Assembly: GCA_036346405.1 (NCBI GenBank)
Contig: CM070550.1
Span: forward strand, 14,852,115 to 14,916,114
From: Phyllostachys edulis
Taxonomy: Eukaryota > Streptophyta > Magnoliopsida > Poales > Poaceae
Direction of reading: 5' to 3'
DNA: 64,000 nt
Made by a program: the position numbers and the translations under genes. Below, one piece after another: positions 47,325 to 57,879 of the stretch. The first letter of the stretch is position 1; every line of letters begins with the position of its first letter. The notes beneath the pieces were generated by a model. That model saw only the letters and a program-made list of their open reading frames with translations. It ran no database searches and had not been told where the DNA came from.

Positions 47325-48937
47325 ATTGATGATGCCATTGTGAAATGTTGAAATGTGCTCTTTGTGATGTGGGAATGGATGATTTATCTGGCTCATGCTG
47401 ATATCCCACTGAGGGGTTTGGTTATGGCAAAAATGATGTTGGGGCATGAATGGGGGTTTACCTCTGTGGGTTGATTTAGGTTGGGGCTGGGGATGGCAGT
47501 GGTGGTTGTCATGGTGCTCTCTGATGCTCCTTTGGTTGCTTCGGTCCCTGTCGGCTTGGCGTCCTGGTGGTCGTTGACGGTTCGACGCCGTTCCCGCTCC
47601 CTTTGTCTTCCTCTTACCTTGAGCTCCTCTTCTCCTTTGTCACTCTTTCTCTATGATTTTGGGGGTGTGGCAGTAATGGTGCTTATGCTTACTTTGTGCT
47701 TGTGCTTTGGTTGACTGTGGGTGTTTGCTCTTTGGTTGTGCTTGTGAATGATGAACTTGTGAGGCTTGCTTGTCCAGTGGGTTGCTTTGGTTGTGAGGGA
47801 ATGAAAGACTCTGTGGGGGGAGGAAGGCTTGGCTGGCTTTGGCTAGGGGTTGGCTCATGGAGGAGGTGCTCTTGGTTTGTGCCCTTGCGGTTTGTGGGTG
47901 TGGCTTTTGGTGCTTGTGGCTTTGCTAGCTTGTGTTTTTGAATGAGGGGGGCTTTGTGAGTGAAAATGGGTTTTTATGGGGAGGTGGCTTCGGCTGTGGC
48001 TTCCCTTCGCCCTTTGCATTCCCTCAATGCCCCTTGCCTTATCCCTAATGCTCTCACATGATGCTATGTGGCTATTGGATCTTTTGGTCCATGGCTAGTA
48101 AATCACTATGTGAGGGATTCTATGTGGTTGAGATAAGTCGATACGACGTAGGTGTCAGATATTAATAAACGCTGGGTGATGAAACCTACGAAAGTGAATG
48201 GTGCCGATTGACTTAGGTTGGTCTGGGTATCTTGATGATCAAGGTGCCGACTAACTTAGGTTGGTCTGGTATCCTCTGTGGACTTCGTGGAATTTGACGG
48301 CATTCTTCTTTATTCTAATTCTATTCTAACGCAATTGGTTCTCTACTTGTGTGTTGGTCGATGGCGAGCGATGGAACGGTGGGTCGGGTTTTGGGTTGGT
48401 CGAGGAAAAGGTTCGACGGTTGGCGATAAACGAACAAAGGTAAGGCTTGGCGACATGCATGAGGATTTTTATTTTATTCTTTTGTAACTTAAACAAAGTT
48501 ATAATTATATTGTGTAACTGTGGTAATGCATTCTTGTAATTAATTCTGAGATTATAATATTTTACTTCTACTTGTACTAAATTATTGTATGTTGGTCAGA
48601 TGCAATGGATTATTGTAATTTATTTGAGAATGTAACCGTGTTGCATTATTACTTTTAAATTCATATTATAATTTCTGGAGATAGATTCTTGTATTATTTT
48701 TATGGATAAATGAAATCATGGAATTGACTTTGAGTTATAATGATGATGAATTATTCTTGTGGCAAAATGTTAAATTCTGTTGTTGAATTATGAATGTGTT
48801 ATCTTATAGGAATTTGCTTGGCGATGCGTTCAAAGTCAACTGCGATTATGATGCGTTCTTGTTTAGATGAAAATTTATTTACTGCAAATCAGTGATTAAC
48901 GTTGTTTACATTAGTTTGAATTTTCCGGGTTCTCACA

Positions 48938-48952
48938 TCGTCCCCCCTAGAA
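48938..48952 (-). promoter_or_regulatory. Polypurine tract of the large gypsy element
   Basis: On the minus strand, aggggggacga stands immediately before the 3' LTR start TGTGAGAACCC. This is the position and composition of the plus-strand primer. Confidence 0.65.
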
Positions 48953-49830
48953 AAATTTCGTCCCGAAATTGTATCCTCACTTGAGCAGATTGGGGTAATC
49001 TTCGCATAGTCCTTCATCGTTCTCCCATGTGGCTTCACTGATGGAGTCATTCTGCCATTGTACCTTGCACGAACATATAGTTCGATTCCTTAACCTCTGT
49101 TCTTCTGTAGCCAGGATCTTTACTAGGTGTTATGCGTTGGTCAAATCATCTTGTAGTGGTATATCGAGACTGGCTAAGTGATGAGAGGCTCCCGCAGGCA
49201 TTCTCGTAGTTAGGAGACATGAATGACGTCGAGAATCCTCGATAATTGGCTTGGTAGTTCTAATTTGTACGCTAAGGTACCTTTATACTCTAAAATCTGA
49301 AAGGGTCCAAATACCGTGAACTTAGTTTTCCTTTTTAATCCGAATCAACGAACCCTGTGTATAGGTGATACCTTTAAATAGGCTTAATCTCTAACTTCGA
49401 ACTGGAGGTCTCTTTAGTGTTTATCTGCGTAGCTCTTTTGCCTCCTTTGAGCAGTTGTAAGACGTTCTCAATTTAACTGGATTGTTCTCGTCGTTCTCAT
49501 GTACGAGTTCAGGGCCTAGTAACGGTCTTGTACTTCCCTGGCTTGTAGGTTGGTCAGACTAAGGTCAGAGGGTGTCTGTCGGGTTTTCGGATAGATGCTT
49601 GTTTGGATTCGCAGTCTATATTTACTCTGCGGGCGGATAACCATTCCATTCCTACAATTACTTCTAGGCTACTTAAGTCGATTACATAAAGGTCGGTTAG
49701 GAACTTGGTATTTTGAGTTATCACGGCTTGTTCTTTCCTTATTGACGTAACTTCTAACATTCTAGACGGTGTGCTAACTCCCAGAGACTTTTCCAAAGGT
49801 TCAGATTTTAAAGGGTTTTCTTCTAGAAAT
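48953..49830 (-). pseudogene. pol remnant of the large gypsy element: protease joined to integrase C-terminus
   Basis: The aspartic protease part (49,796-49,554) shows DLYVIDLSSLEVIVGMEWLS and VNIDC, typical of gypsy RVP_2 proteases. Right after it (from about 49,530) come phrases of the integrase C-terminal end: GPELVHEN-like, then KSYADK, KFTVFGPFQILEYKGTLAY and LELPSQLSRILDVIHVS, ending in an ISGRNFSRG-like tail. The roughly 3 kb coding for reverse transcriptase, RNase H and the integrase core is absent. Stops interrupt the remainder. Confidence 0.8.
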
Positions 49831-50009
49831 TAATGAGATGCAACGGGGTGAGTTGCTCCAGGGTAAAAAGGAACATTACTCACAGATGGTGGAATCAACA
49901 GCTTACCTGCAATCACGTCCATGGCTCCTCCGACTTGTTCTACGGTCACGTGGTTCAGACGTGCCGATCCTCCTCTTCCAGCTCCTCTCGTGACTGGTTG
50001 GTTGCCTCC

Positions 50010-51209
50010 GAGTTGATTCAGGTGGTTGATCTATGGCGGTGCTGGGGCAGATAGTCTTGGTACATACGCCAGTTGTGGTGGGCTTCTAGATGTTTTCAGC
50101 AAGTGGGGGCATTCGACCTTATGGTGTCTAGGCTGCCTGCAATGGAAACATGCATCTGTGCCTTTCAGGCAATCTTTCGTTAGGTGGCTTCCTCTACACT
50201 TCGCACATCTCAGTGCTAAGGCCACTAGTTGCTACTAGGCTATTGGTATCTGAAAAGGTGGGTTGAAGGGTCGTGGTTGAGGTGGTCCACATCTTGGTGG
50301 TGGTTGTTGCGGCATATATGGATGATGTCTATGAGCAGGTGGTGGATGGTGGTCGGTTTTGGCCTTCTTTCTTCATTCTTCAGTTAAGTTGGAATGCTCA
50401 TTCTCTAAGATGATGGCTCTATTTACCAAATCATAAAATTTAGTGATTTTGTGGACGGATAGAAGCATCTTAAGATAAGGATGCATTCCATCCAGGAACT
50501 TTTCTATCTTCTTTTCTTCTGTGTCTATGTCAGCCGGAGCATATTGGGAGAGTTTGTTAAACTGGCTAAGATATTCTACCATTTTTCTCCCTCCTTGCGT
50601 TAAAGCTCTAAACTCGCGCTTCTTCATCTCCATTCTCCCTATGGGCACATGGCTTTCTGTGAAACGTAACTTAAACTCGGCCCAAGTAATAGGTTGTTTG
50701 CTAACACGGTGGCGGTTATATTTAAGCCACCATGTAGCTGCTGGTCTGGTCAGTTGATGTGACATATATTGTACTTTCTCTATATCCGAGCACCCTACGG
50801 TGTCCAGTTTCTTCTCTAACTCAACTAGCCAGTCACTTGCATCTAGTGGATCTGCTGCTTTGGCAAAAGTGGGAGGACAAGTCTAGAGAAAATCCCCCAA
50901 ACTAACCCCGTGTGCTGGCTGAGAGGTGGTAGGTGCTACTCGGCTTAATAGCACCTCCATGAAGCGGTTTTGGTTTTCTTGGGCTTCTCTTATGGAATTT
51001 TCTAGGAACTTGAGAACATCTACCATTACTCCTAGCAGGTCTGTTGCTCTTGCGGTTGGCTGGTGGCTGGCTTCTGGTATTGTGGTGGGTCTAGGTTGAC
51101 CTGGTGCCGTCTCTTGAATATGTATCGATGGTTCTTTTGTTGGTCTGCCACGCGGTAGGAGTCCCAATGTCAATCCCAATCCTTGTTCCTCATTTCCTTG
51201 TTCTTCCAT
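50010..51209 (-). pseudogene. gag of the large gypsy element
   Basis: It starts MEEQGNEEQGLGLTLG at 51209. The capsid region (retrotransposon gag family) is well preserved at 50,765-50,373 (PAATWWLKYNRHR, TWAEFKLRFTESHVP, FRALTQGGRKMVEYLSQFNK). After a Pro/His-rich linker come two zinc knuckles: CAKCRGSHLTKDC (an unusual CX2CX3HX4C) and CFHCRQPRHHKVEC (CX2CX4HX4C). An in-frame TAG follows GDFL (about 50,882), and further stops lie in the linker. Confidence 0.82.
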
Positions 51210-51495
51210 TCTATGGGGGAGGTGTTAAGAAATGGTGTACATTAGTAGTTGTGTTGGTAGCATTTTAGTTCGAGGAGTCATTTCTGTTAGTTATAGTTAT
51301 TTCTTACTTTTCCAGCAGTAATTTGTTGAAGGGAAGAAGGTAACATCTTTATCTGGCAGAGGTTAACTCGTGGGTGAGTTGTATTTATCCATACACACTG
51401 TAATCAAATAACACCAAGAAACAATGAGATGCAAAAAGATCCAAATCCTATACTAGCTGAGTCCCTCGTGCTCAGTCACGCTTGAGATCCCGTTC

Positions 51496-51730
51496 TTGAG
51501 ACCACCCAAACCACGTGTTTGGGACAGCTCAGAACTCGCCTCTGAGTGCGACCTACACTACCCTAGATCCACGTGCCTACGTACGCTCGAGATCCCGTTC
51601 TCCAGTCCGCCCAAACCACGTGTTTGGGACCGCTCAGGGCTCATTCATGAGTACACTCAGGACTTCACTCCTGGATACGCCAGAGCTACACGCTCGGAGT
51701 GCCATGAACCACTCGTTTAGGAAAATTTGA
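51496..51730 (-). repeat. Short tandem repeat in the gypsy leader
   Basis: The phrase cccaaaccacgtgtttggga occurs at about 51,507 and 51,609 with similar surroundings (cgagatcccgttct, gctcag). It lies in the untranslated leader between the primer site and gag on the minus strand. The CACGTG core is a G-box, which may be coincidence. Confidence 0.7.
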
Positions 51731-52284
51731 TATGCGGAAATGGGACAAGTCACATTCTTTTACATTGTCAGCCTTTATTTGCTTTCTTTGATTATACTTG
51801 CTTGTTTTAGGAATGCTGACGGTTCTTTTGAGTTATATAGATGAAAAGATAAGGAGTGCTATGGGTATAGTCCATACTTATCCAGGAATGGAAGCGTGTC
51901 CATGCCTCTAGTCCAGGCACTACAATCTATAATCTTATTATAACACACCCATCGCCTTACATTTTCACGTAATCTATCCTAGGTTGAATTGCGAGTCTAA
52001 CTGATCACTAAAAAGAGATAACAACATGAATTCTACGACAAGACACGCGTTCCCCTGTACTCTCTCATACGGAAAACTGAACTTAGGGATGGTTCTATGT
52101 TAGTATGGATGTCACTTTTAAGAAGAGGTAAGCTTTTAACATAATAATTTTAAAAGGAGGCTGGAAGAAAAATTGATACGAAGACAAGGATTAATAAAGT
52201 ACCTAGTGCCATATAGCAAGCTAGAAAGTCATACTTAAGTTCTTGCAATAGTTTCTATTTTATTAGCGTGGCCTTGACCTTATT

Positions 52285-52296
52285 GCTCTGATACCA
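52285..52296 (-). promoter_or_regulatory. Primer-binding site for initiator tRNA-Met
   Basis: On the minus strand, TGGTATCAGAGC begins two bases after the end of the 5' LTR (…GGGGCACCACA). It is complementary to the 3' end of plant initiator methionine tRNA, the common primer of plant retrotransposons, and it fixes the element's orientation. Confidence 0.88.
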
Positions 52297-52298
52297 GC

Positions 52299-55200
52299 TG
52301 TGGTGCCCCGTTTCATTACCTTGGAGGGTAATCATGCTTAAGCATACGGATTACTATTCATCTACCCGGTAGGACACCACTCCGACGAATAGTAAACCTT
52401 TACCAGAGTTACGCAGCAGAATAATAAGATAGAAACTGTTCTTTATTAAATAGTTAGCCACGCAAGGCTATAATCTTTGATACAATTATTTAATTACACG
52501 AGAAATAAATTCCCCTCGCTTGCCTGCCATGCTCCACTTGTCGCCTACTCGTCCCATTTGTTGAATAAGTTGCCCCTCTCACCCTGGTCCTCGTAGTCAA
52601 TGCCCTCACCTCCTGCGGTCTCTTTGGTACCTGTGTGTCCTTCGTCCCACTCGGGATAGTTCCCGGCTGGGCTAGTATCTAACAAAGGAGAATACTAGTA
52701 AGAGTGAGTACTAATGTACTCAGCAAGCATTAATAGCAAAAATGCACTGGATGACTCATATTTGGTTGTTAATCACATTTTCTCGTTCATCTCTTTTTCT
52801 GAAAATAAACAACTCGTCAAAACATTAAGTGGCAGATTTTAATACTGAAAAGACTACTTATCACTCGGAGAAAAAGATAGACCCCTAGCAGTCCCTGTAG
52901 ACTCCAATCTAGGAGACTGGCATGAATTCATGATTTTGTTTATCACTGCGCAGGCTTGTACCACTTTACCCATATCTACTCTGACATCTCTATGAACCAG
53001 GTCCCCTGCATTTCAAAATACTAAACGTTTTTCAAGTTACGTGATTAACTCCTCCACCCATTACTTTTCGTTGGTGCTAACCTCGTCACGATGCTGATCT
53101 TGTCATCCGCCGAGTTCTAGTAATGTTGGTTGGGCCGGTCTTACCTTCACCCAACACTCCACTTAGTGCTATAGTGCCATCTTGATTCTACATAATTACT
53201 TACCCGATGTGGAGGGCATAATTACGTAACAAGGTAGCATTTTCTGCCCGTCGAAACGGGAAAATGATTGGCACTGAATTTACGGCCTCAAATCTGAGTA
53301 AGAGTTTTGTTGGTCCTTATATATTAACCATACGTAAAGGGGTCCCACCTCTTCCCTTATCTCTGTCCTGCCACGAGCCCCCTTTACCAGCCTAATATTC
53401 ATCTTTTTCTCATCTCGTCCATCATCTCTGTTCTCATATCTTTTCTCATCCTCGTATTTATTCGATTTGATTTTTGAGACATAGTTTTCATGCAATAAAT
53501 ATATGATACGACAATATACAGTTTACATTTAATATTACTATATTTATGTTCAAGAGGTAAGCTTGCCTTCGTAGTTGTAGGAAGGATGGCCGTCGACAGA
53601 TATGAAATCAGATAAGCCTGCATGGATCGGTTCACCTTCTGTAATTATACGGTAGACACGAATAATATGTATATAAATACTTAGTGACTTTGGGTTTTAA
53701 TATGTGTACATAAATTAGTCAATTCTATTCTGCTCGTCGGTTTTATTTTAATAACATTTTTCGGATCCCCCGTTAAGTTAACACTCCCCAACTGCGGTTG
53801 GTCTATAGCCTATTCGCTCTAGGGTCGAGGTTGCTGAAACTCGTGTTTTAACGCACGAAAAAATAAAATACTACTCGTACTATCATGTCACTAAGTCTAT
53901 CAAATTTTATTCGCACAAATACGCCTAAATAATTTAATTTAGTTGTGTACGCTTTCATTTAATTACCTAAATAGACTTGGGGTTGATTTATTGAATTATT
54001 TTAGCTTGATTAAATTAATTCTAACGCATCCAGCTATCTATTTAATTTAGAGGTTCAAACTGGGGATTAATTTATTTTAAAATTCTCAGATTTATTTTTA
54101 CATAATTTCCTCTATTCATTTTAGACCGGTCTATCTACTGTTATTTGCCTATATGGGATTTAAAAAATTCATTTTTCTGGCGATTTGACTGAAACTCGCA
54201 GATAAGCTACGCACGTGTCCTCTCTTTTTAGTTATAATTTTTATTTTATTTTACTTCTATTCTATTTTATTTTATTTACCGGTCTGGTCTATGACTAGTT
54301 AATCGTACGCGGCTTAAATAAATTTGCTTGGCCCAAAATTACACAGCGTCGATAACTATTGATACTTGTGTTTATTTTTACGGTTATATCTACTACCCCT
54401 AATCCTTACTAGAAAGTATTCCTTTAACCCTTTATCTACTTTTAAAATTTCTACACCTAATTTCCTAATTTCTAAACCTCCGCTCCCTAATCTCTCCCAC
54501 CCAACTCTCTCTCCCCCCTATTCCCTATTCGGTTGAAACTACTAGAGCCATTCATTTGGTTCTCCCGCTCTCCCCTCATTCTTTCTTCTCTCTACTCCCT
54601 ACTTCATTTCTTCACTTCTCTGGTGCCTTTGCTCCTTTGGCCGAATGCTCCCATGGGGCTATCTCCCTCCAGCTTGCAGCTTGGCTTGGCTTGGCGCCCC
54701 GCCACCGACACCTGTGCTGCTGGCTCCTCCCACACCACCACCCATGTCTGCTTTTATACCAAGGCGAAGCTTCCCTTGCGCTTGCCCAGGCGCCTGTGGC
54801 TCTCGTGTGCCACAGCGCCCTCGCCTAGCCGGCTCAGCCTCCTTCCTCCACTCGGCCCCCTCTCTCCACCACCCGCCTTACTCCCTTGGCTGGTCTGCCT
54901 GCCTCGTCTTGCAAGATCACTGAGCTCCCGGCCCAGCTCGGCCTAAGCTGCCTTGCATTGTGGGCTTGGTCCTACACCAGCGTGCCTCCAGCTCCCTCCT
55001 TGGCTAGCTCGGCCAAAACCACCTGAGGCCCCAATTCCCCCTTTGCTACTCTGATACTTTGGTCTTAAAGCTTGAGCTTGATTTATTCATTGAGGTTTTA
55101 ATGTTTGCTTGTTTTCTTTTCTTGGTTTTTGTTGCTTTTAAGTTCATGCATGGTGATTGACTGGAGGTGGGCTATTGGATGCTTGGTGAAGGTTCTACCG

Positions 55201-57087
55201 CTGTGCTACTGAGGTATACTACCCTCTTATACTCCTCTATCCATCTCTGTCCCTCCCCTATGCTCTGTGATGAAAAGGCCGATGCTCTGAGCGCTATTGA
55301 TGATGCCACTGTGAAATATTGAAATGTGCTCTTTATTATGTGAGAATGGATTATTTATCTGGAATGGATGATTTATCTGGGTCATGCTTATATCCCACTG
55401 AGGGGTTTGGTTATGGCAAAAATGATGTTGGGGCATGAATGGGGGTTTACCTCTGTGGGTTGGTTTGGGTTCGGGCTGGGGATGGCAGTGGTGGTTGTCG
55501 TGGTGCTCTCTGATGCTCCTTTGGTTGCTTCGGTCCTTACCAGCTTGGTGTCCTAATGGTCATTGACGGTTCGAAGCCGTCGTCGACACCGTTCTTGCTC
55601 CCTTTGGCCTTCCTCTTCACCTTGAGCTCCTCTTCCCCTTTGTCACTCTTTCTCTGTGGGTTTTGGGGTGTGGTAGCAATGGTGCTTGTGCTTACTTTGT
55701 GCTTGTGGTTTGGTTGACTGTGGGTGTTTGCTTTTTGGTTGTGCTTGTGAATGATGAACTTGTGTGGCTTGCTTATCCAGTGGGTTGCTTTGGTTGTGAG
55801 GGAATGAGAGACTCTGTGGGGGAGGAAGGCTTGGCTGGCTTTGGCTAGGGGTTGGCTTATGGAGGAGGTGCTCTTGGTTTGTGGCTGTGGCTTGTACCCT
55901 CCTATGCCTTATCTCCTTTGCCCTTGTAGTTTGTGGCTGTGGCTTGTACCCTCCTATGCCTTGTCTCCTTTGCCCTTGCAGTTTGTGGCTGTGGCTTGTC
56001 CCCTCTTGCGCCTTGCCTCCTTTGCCCTTGCGGTTTGTGGTTGTGGCTTTTGGTGCTTGTGGCTTTGCTGGCTTGTGTTTGTGAATGAGGGGGGCTTTGT
56101 GAGTGAAAATGGGTTTTAATAGGGAGGTGGCTTCGGCTGTGGCTTCCCTTGGCCCTTTGCATTCCCTCAATGCCCCTTGCCTTATCCCTAATGCTCTCAC
56201 ATGATGCTATGTGGCTATTGGATCTTTTGGTCCATGTTTAGTAAATCACTATGTGAGTGATTCTATGCGGTTGAGATAAGTCGATACGACGTAGGTGTCG
56301 GATATTAATAAACACCGGGTGATGAAACCTACGGAAGTGAAGTGTGTCGATTGACTTAGGTTGGTCTGGGTATCTTGATGATCAAGGTGCTGACTAACTT
56401 AGGTTGGTCTAGTATCCTCTGTGGACTTCATGGAATCTGACGGCAATCTTCTTCATTCTAATTCTATTCTGACGCATTTGGTTCTCTACTTGTGTGTTAG
56501 TCGATGGCGAGCGATGGAACGGTGGGTCGGGTTTCGGGTTGGTCGAGGAAAAGGTTCGACGGCTGGCGATAAATGGACAAAGGTAAGGCTTTGTGACATG
56601 CATGAGGATTTTTATTTTATTCTTTTGTAACTTAAACAAAGTTATAATTATATTGTGTAACTGTGGTAATGCATTCTTGTAATTAATTCTGAGACTATAA
56701 TATTTTACTTCTGCTTGTACTGAATTATTATATGTTGACCAGATGCAATGGATTATTGTAATTTATTTGAGAATATAACTATGTTGCATTATTACTTTTA
56801 AATTCATATTATAATTTCTGGAGATGGATTCTTGTATTATTTTTGTGGATAAATGAAATCTTGGAATTGACTTTGAGTTATAATGATGATGAATTATTCT
56901 TGTGGCAAAATTTTATAGCGCAAATTCTGTTGTTGAATTCTGAATGTGTTATCTTATAGGAATTCGCTTGGCGATGCATTCTAAGCCAAATGCGATTATG
57001 ATGCGTTCTTGTTTAGATGCAAATGTATTTACTGCAAATCAATGATTAGCGTTGTTTACATTAGTTTGAATTTTTCGGGTTCTCACA
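52299..57087 (-). repeat. 5' LTR of the large gypsy element (4,789 bp)
   Basis: It runs from TGTGGTGCCCC to GGGTTCTCACA, with TG/CA ends in either reading direction. It includes the empty MULE site (52485-52493), the 1.4 kb segment missing from the other LTR (53,881-55,295) and a 52-bp minisatellite. Frames such as 54,533-54,946 and 55,643-56,200 arise from simple composition and are not genes. Confidence 0.92.
55877..56032. repeat. 52-bp minisatellite in the 5' LTR
   Basis: Three units start gtttgtggctgtggcttgt at 55877, 55929 and 55981, with a partial fourth at 56033. The other LTR has no full unit at the matching place (about 47,875). Confidence 0.88.
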
Positions 57088-57092
57088 CCCAA

Positions 57093-57405
57093 TCCCGCCC
57101 AAGCCGGAGCCAGGGACCATCGTCTTCCTCTCTGGCTGTCCCCAGGCTTGGGGCCGCCGGATCTGGCTGTCCCTGGGAGGACTAGGAGGTCGAGTGTGAT
57201 AGAGGACCGAGGAGGTCGAGTGAAACAAGGGACCGGGGACAAGAAGACATCGACAACCACGCCGGCGCCGTCTTCCTCGTTGTTCTTTTCCCCGCCATTC
57301 TTCTCCGCCACGCCGACACTACCTTTGCCATCCTCCTCCCCCAAGCCCAGAAGTTGGAAGGCAATCTTGAGCTGGTGCGGTTCTCCACAAGGATGTCCCC
57401 CGTGA
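57093..57405 (+). pseudogene. Right part of the interrupted Pack-MULE open frame
   Basis: The frame entering from 34,984-35,204 continues here without a stop up to the TGA at 57403-57405. An alternative frame reads HADTTFAILLPQAQKLEGN (about 57,310), which looks more protein-like, so the reading frame of the captured gene piece may differ. No family is recognised. Confidence 0.3.
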
Positions 57406-57869
57406 CATGCTCGAGCAGGCCACCGCGGAGGATTTCAACCGACATGCAACTTTGTTCAATTTCTGTTTCTTTTTTCTCCAATTTCGCCCCTTGTCTGGAT
57501 TTGTTCTTGTGATGTCCCGAGTGTTGTTGTGTTCTGCGGCGTTGATTCAAGTACATTTAGTGTTTTAATGGTGAATAAGAAGAACCGAGAGATAGGAGGA
57601 TGGCTCGGGTGGGCTCAGGGAAGGTGGATCTGGCAGTGGGTGGCTGGGGCTCATCGCGAACGGCCGAGAATAGGGAGAGAGAGGGGTGGTGGCCGGTGGG
57701 GGCATGAGAGAGAAGAGAGGGGGTTGAGGAGAGTGGAGAAGGAAGAAGATGTGGGTAAGATGTTGATTTTTTAGGTGGCGGAAATGACATGAAGGGGATC
57801 AAACAGGAAACTCAGTGACACGTAGGAATCGATCAGAATAACTTTCAGTGGCATGTGAAGAATTTTCTC
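57406..57869. other. Right internal part and TIR of the Pack-MULE
   Basis: Non-coding G/A-rich sequence (57,590-57,760) precedes the right inverted repeat, which occupies roughly the last 110 bases. No gene is seen. Confidence 0.45.
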
Positions 57870-57879
57870 AAAATATTTT

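Larger units (their letters stand above)
35205..48937 (-). repeat. 3' LTR, split into three pieces by nested insertions
   Basis: The LTR pieces are 35,205-35,396, 40,686-42,090 and 47,325-48,937. They align in order with 52,299-52,493, about 52,494-53,880 and 55,296-57,087 of the intact LTR. The segment matching 53,881-55,295 (1.4 kb) is absent. The interruptions are a MULE and a truncated gypsy element. By eye the two LTRs differ at roughly one position in ten to twelve near 40,700-40,940. Confidence 0.9.
35205..57087 (-). mobile_element. Gypsy-type LTR retrotransposon with 4.8 kb LTRs, internally deleted
   Basis: The outer termini are TGTGGCACCCC (35,205) and ...GGGTTCTCACA (57,087), flanked by cccaa on both sides (35200-35204 and 57088-57092). 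The internal region (48,938-52,298) reads on the minus strand: gag with two zinc knuckles, an aspartic protease, then directly the C-terminal end of integrase. Reverse transcriptase, RNase H and the integrase core are missing. Order and protease type place it in the Ty3/gypsy group. It now includes two later insertions in its left (3') LTR. It is defective and could move only with proteins from elsewhere. Confidence 0.92.
34781..57869. mobile_element. Pack-MULE-like element, interrupted by a retrotransposon
   Basis: The left end (34,781 onward, ggaaaattccctacatgcc) is matched in reverse complement by the right end (57,869 downward, gagaaaattcttcacatgcc). The similarity continues for about 110-120 bp: tgaaagttat, then gagt, then ctatttcc/catttccgccac. 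Both outer edges carry the ten bases aaaatatttt (34771-34780 and 57870-57879), in the size range of Mutator-type target duplications. Subtracting the inserted gypsy element and its extra TSD leaves about 1.2 kb of GC-rich interior with no transposase, which is how Pack-MULEs carrying captured gene pieces look. The source gene is not recognised. Confidence 0.75.

Noticed and set aside
54533..54946. 137-residue Leu/Pro/Ser-rich frame
   Set aside because: Pyrimidine-rich LTR sequence gives open frames in several phases; no family is recognised.
55643..56200. 185-residue minus-strand frame with internal repeats
   Set aside because: The apparent protein repeats come from the 52-bp minisatellite in the LTR.
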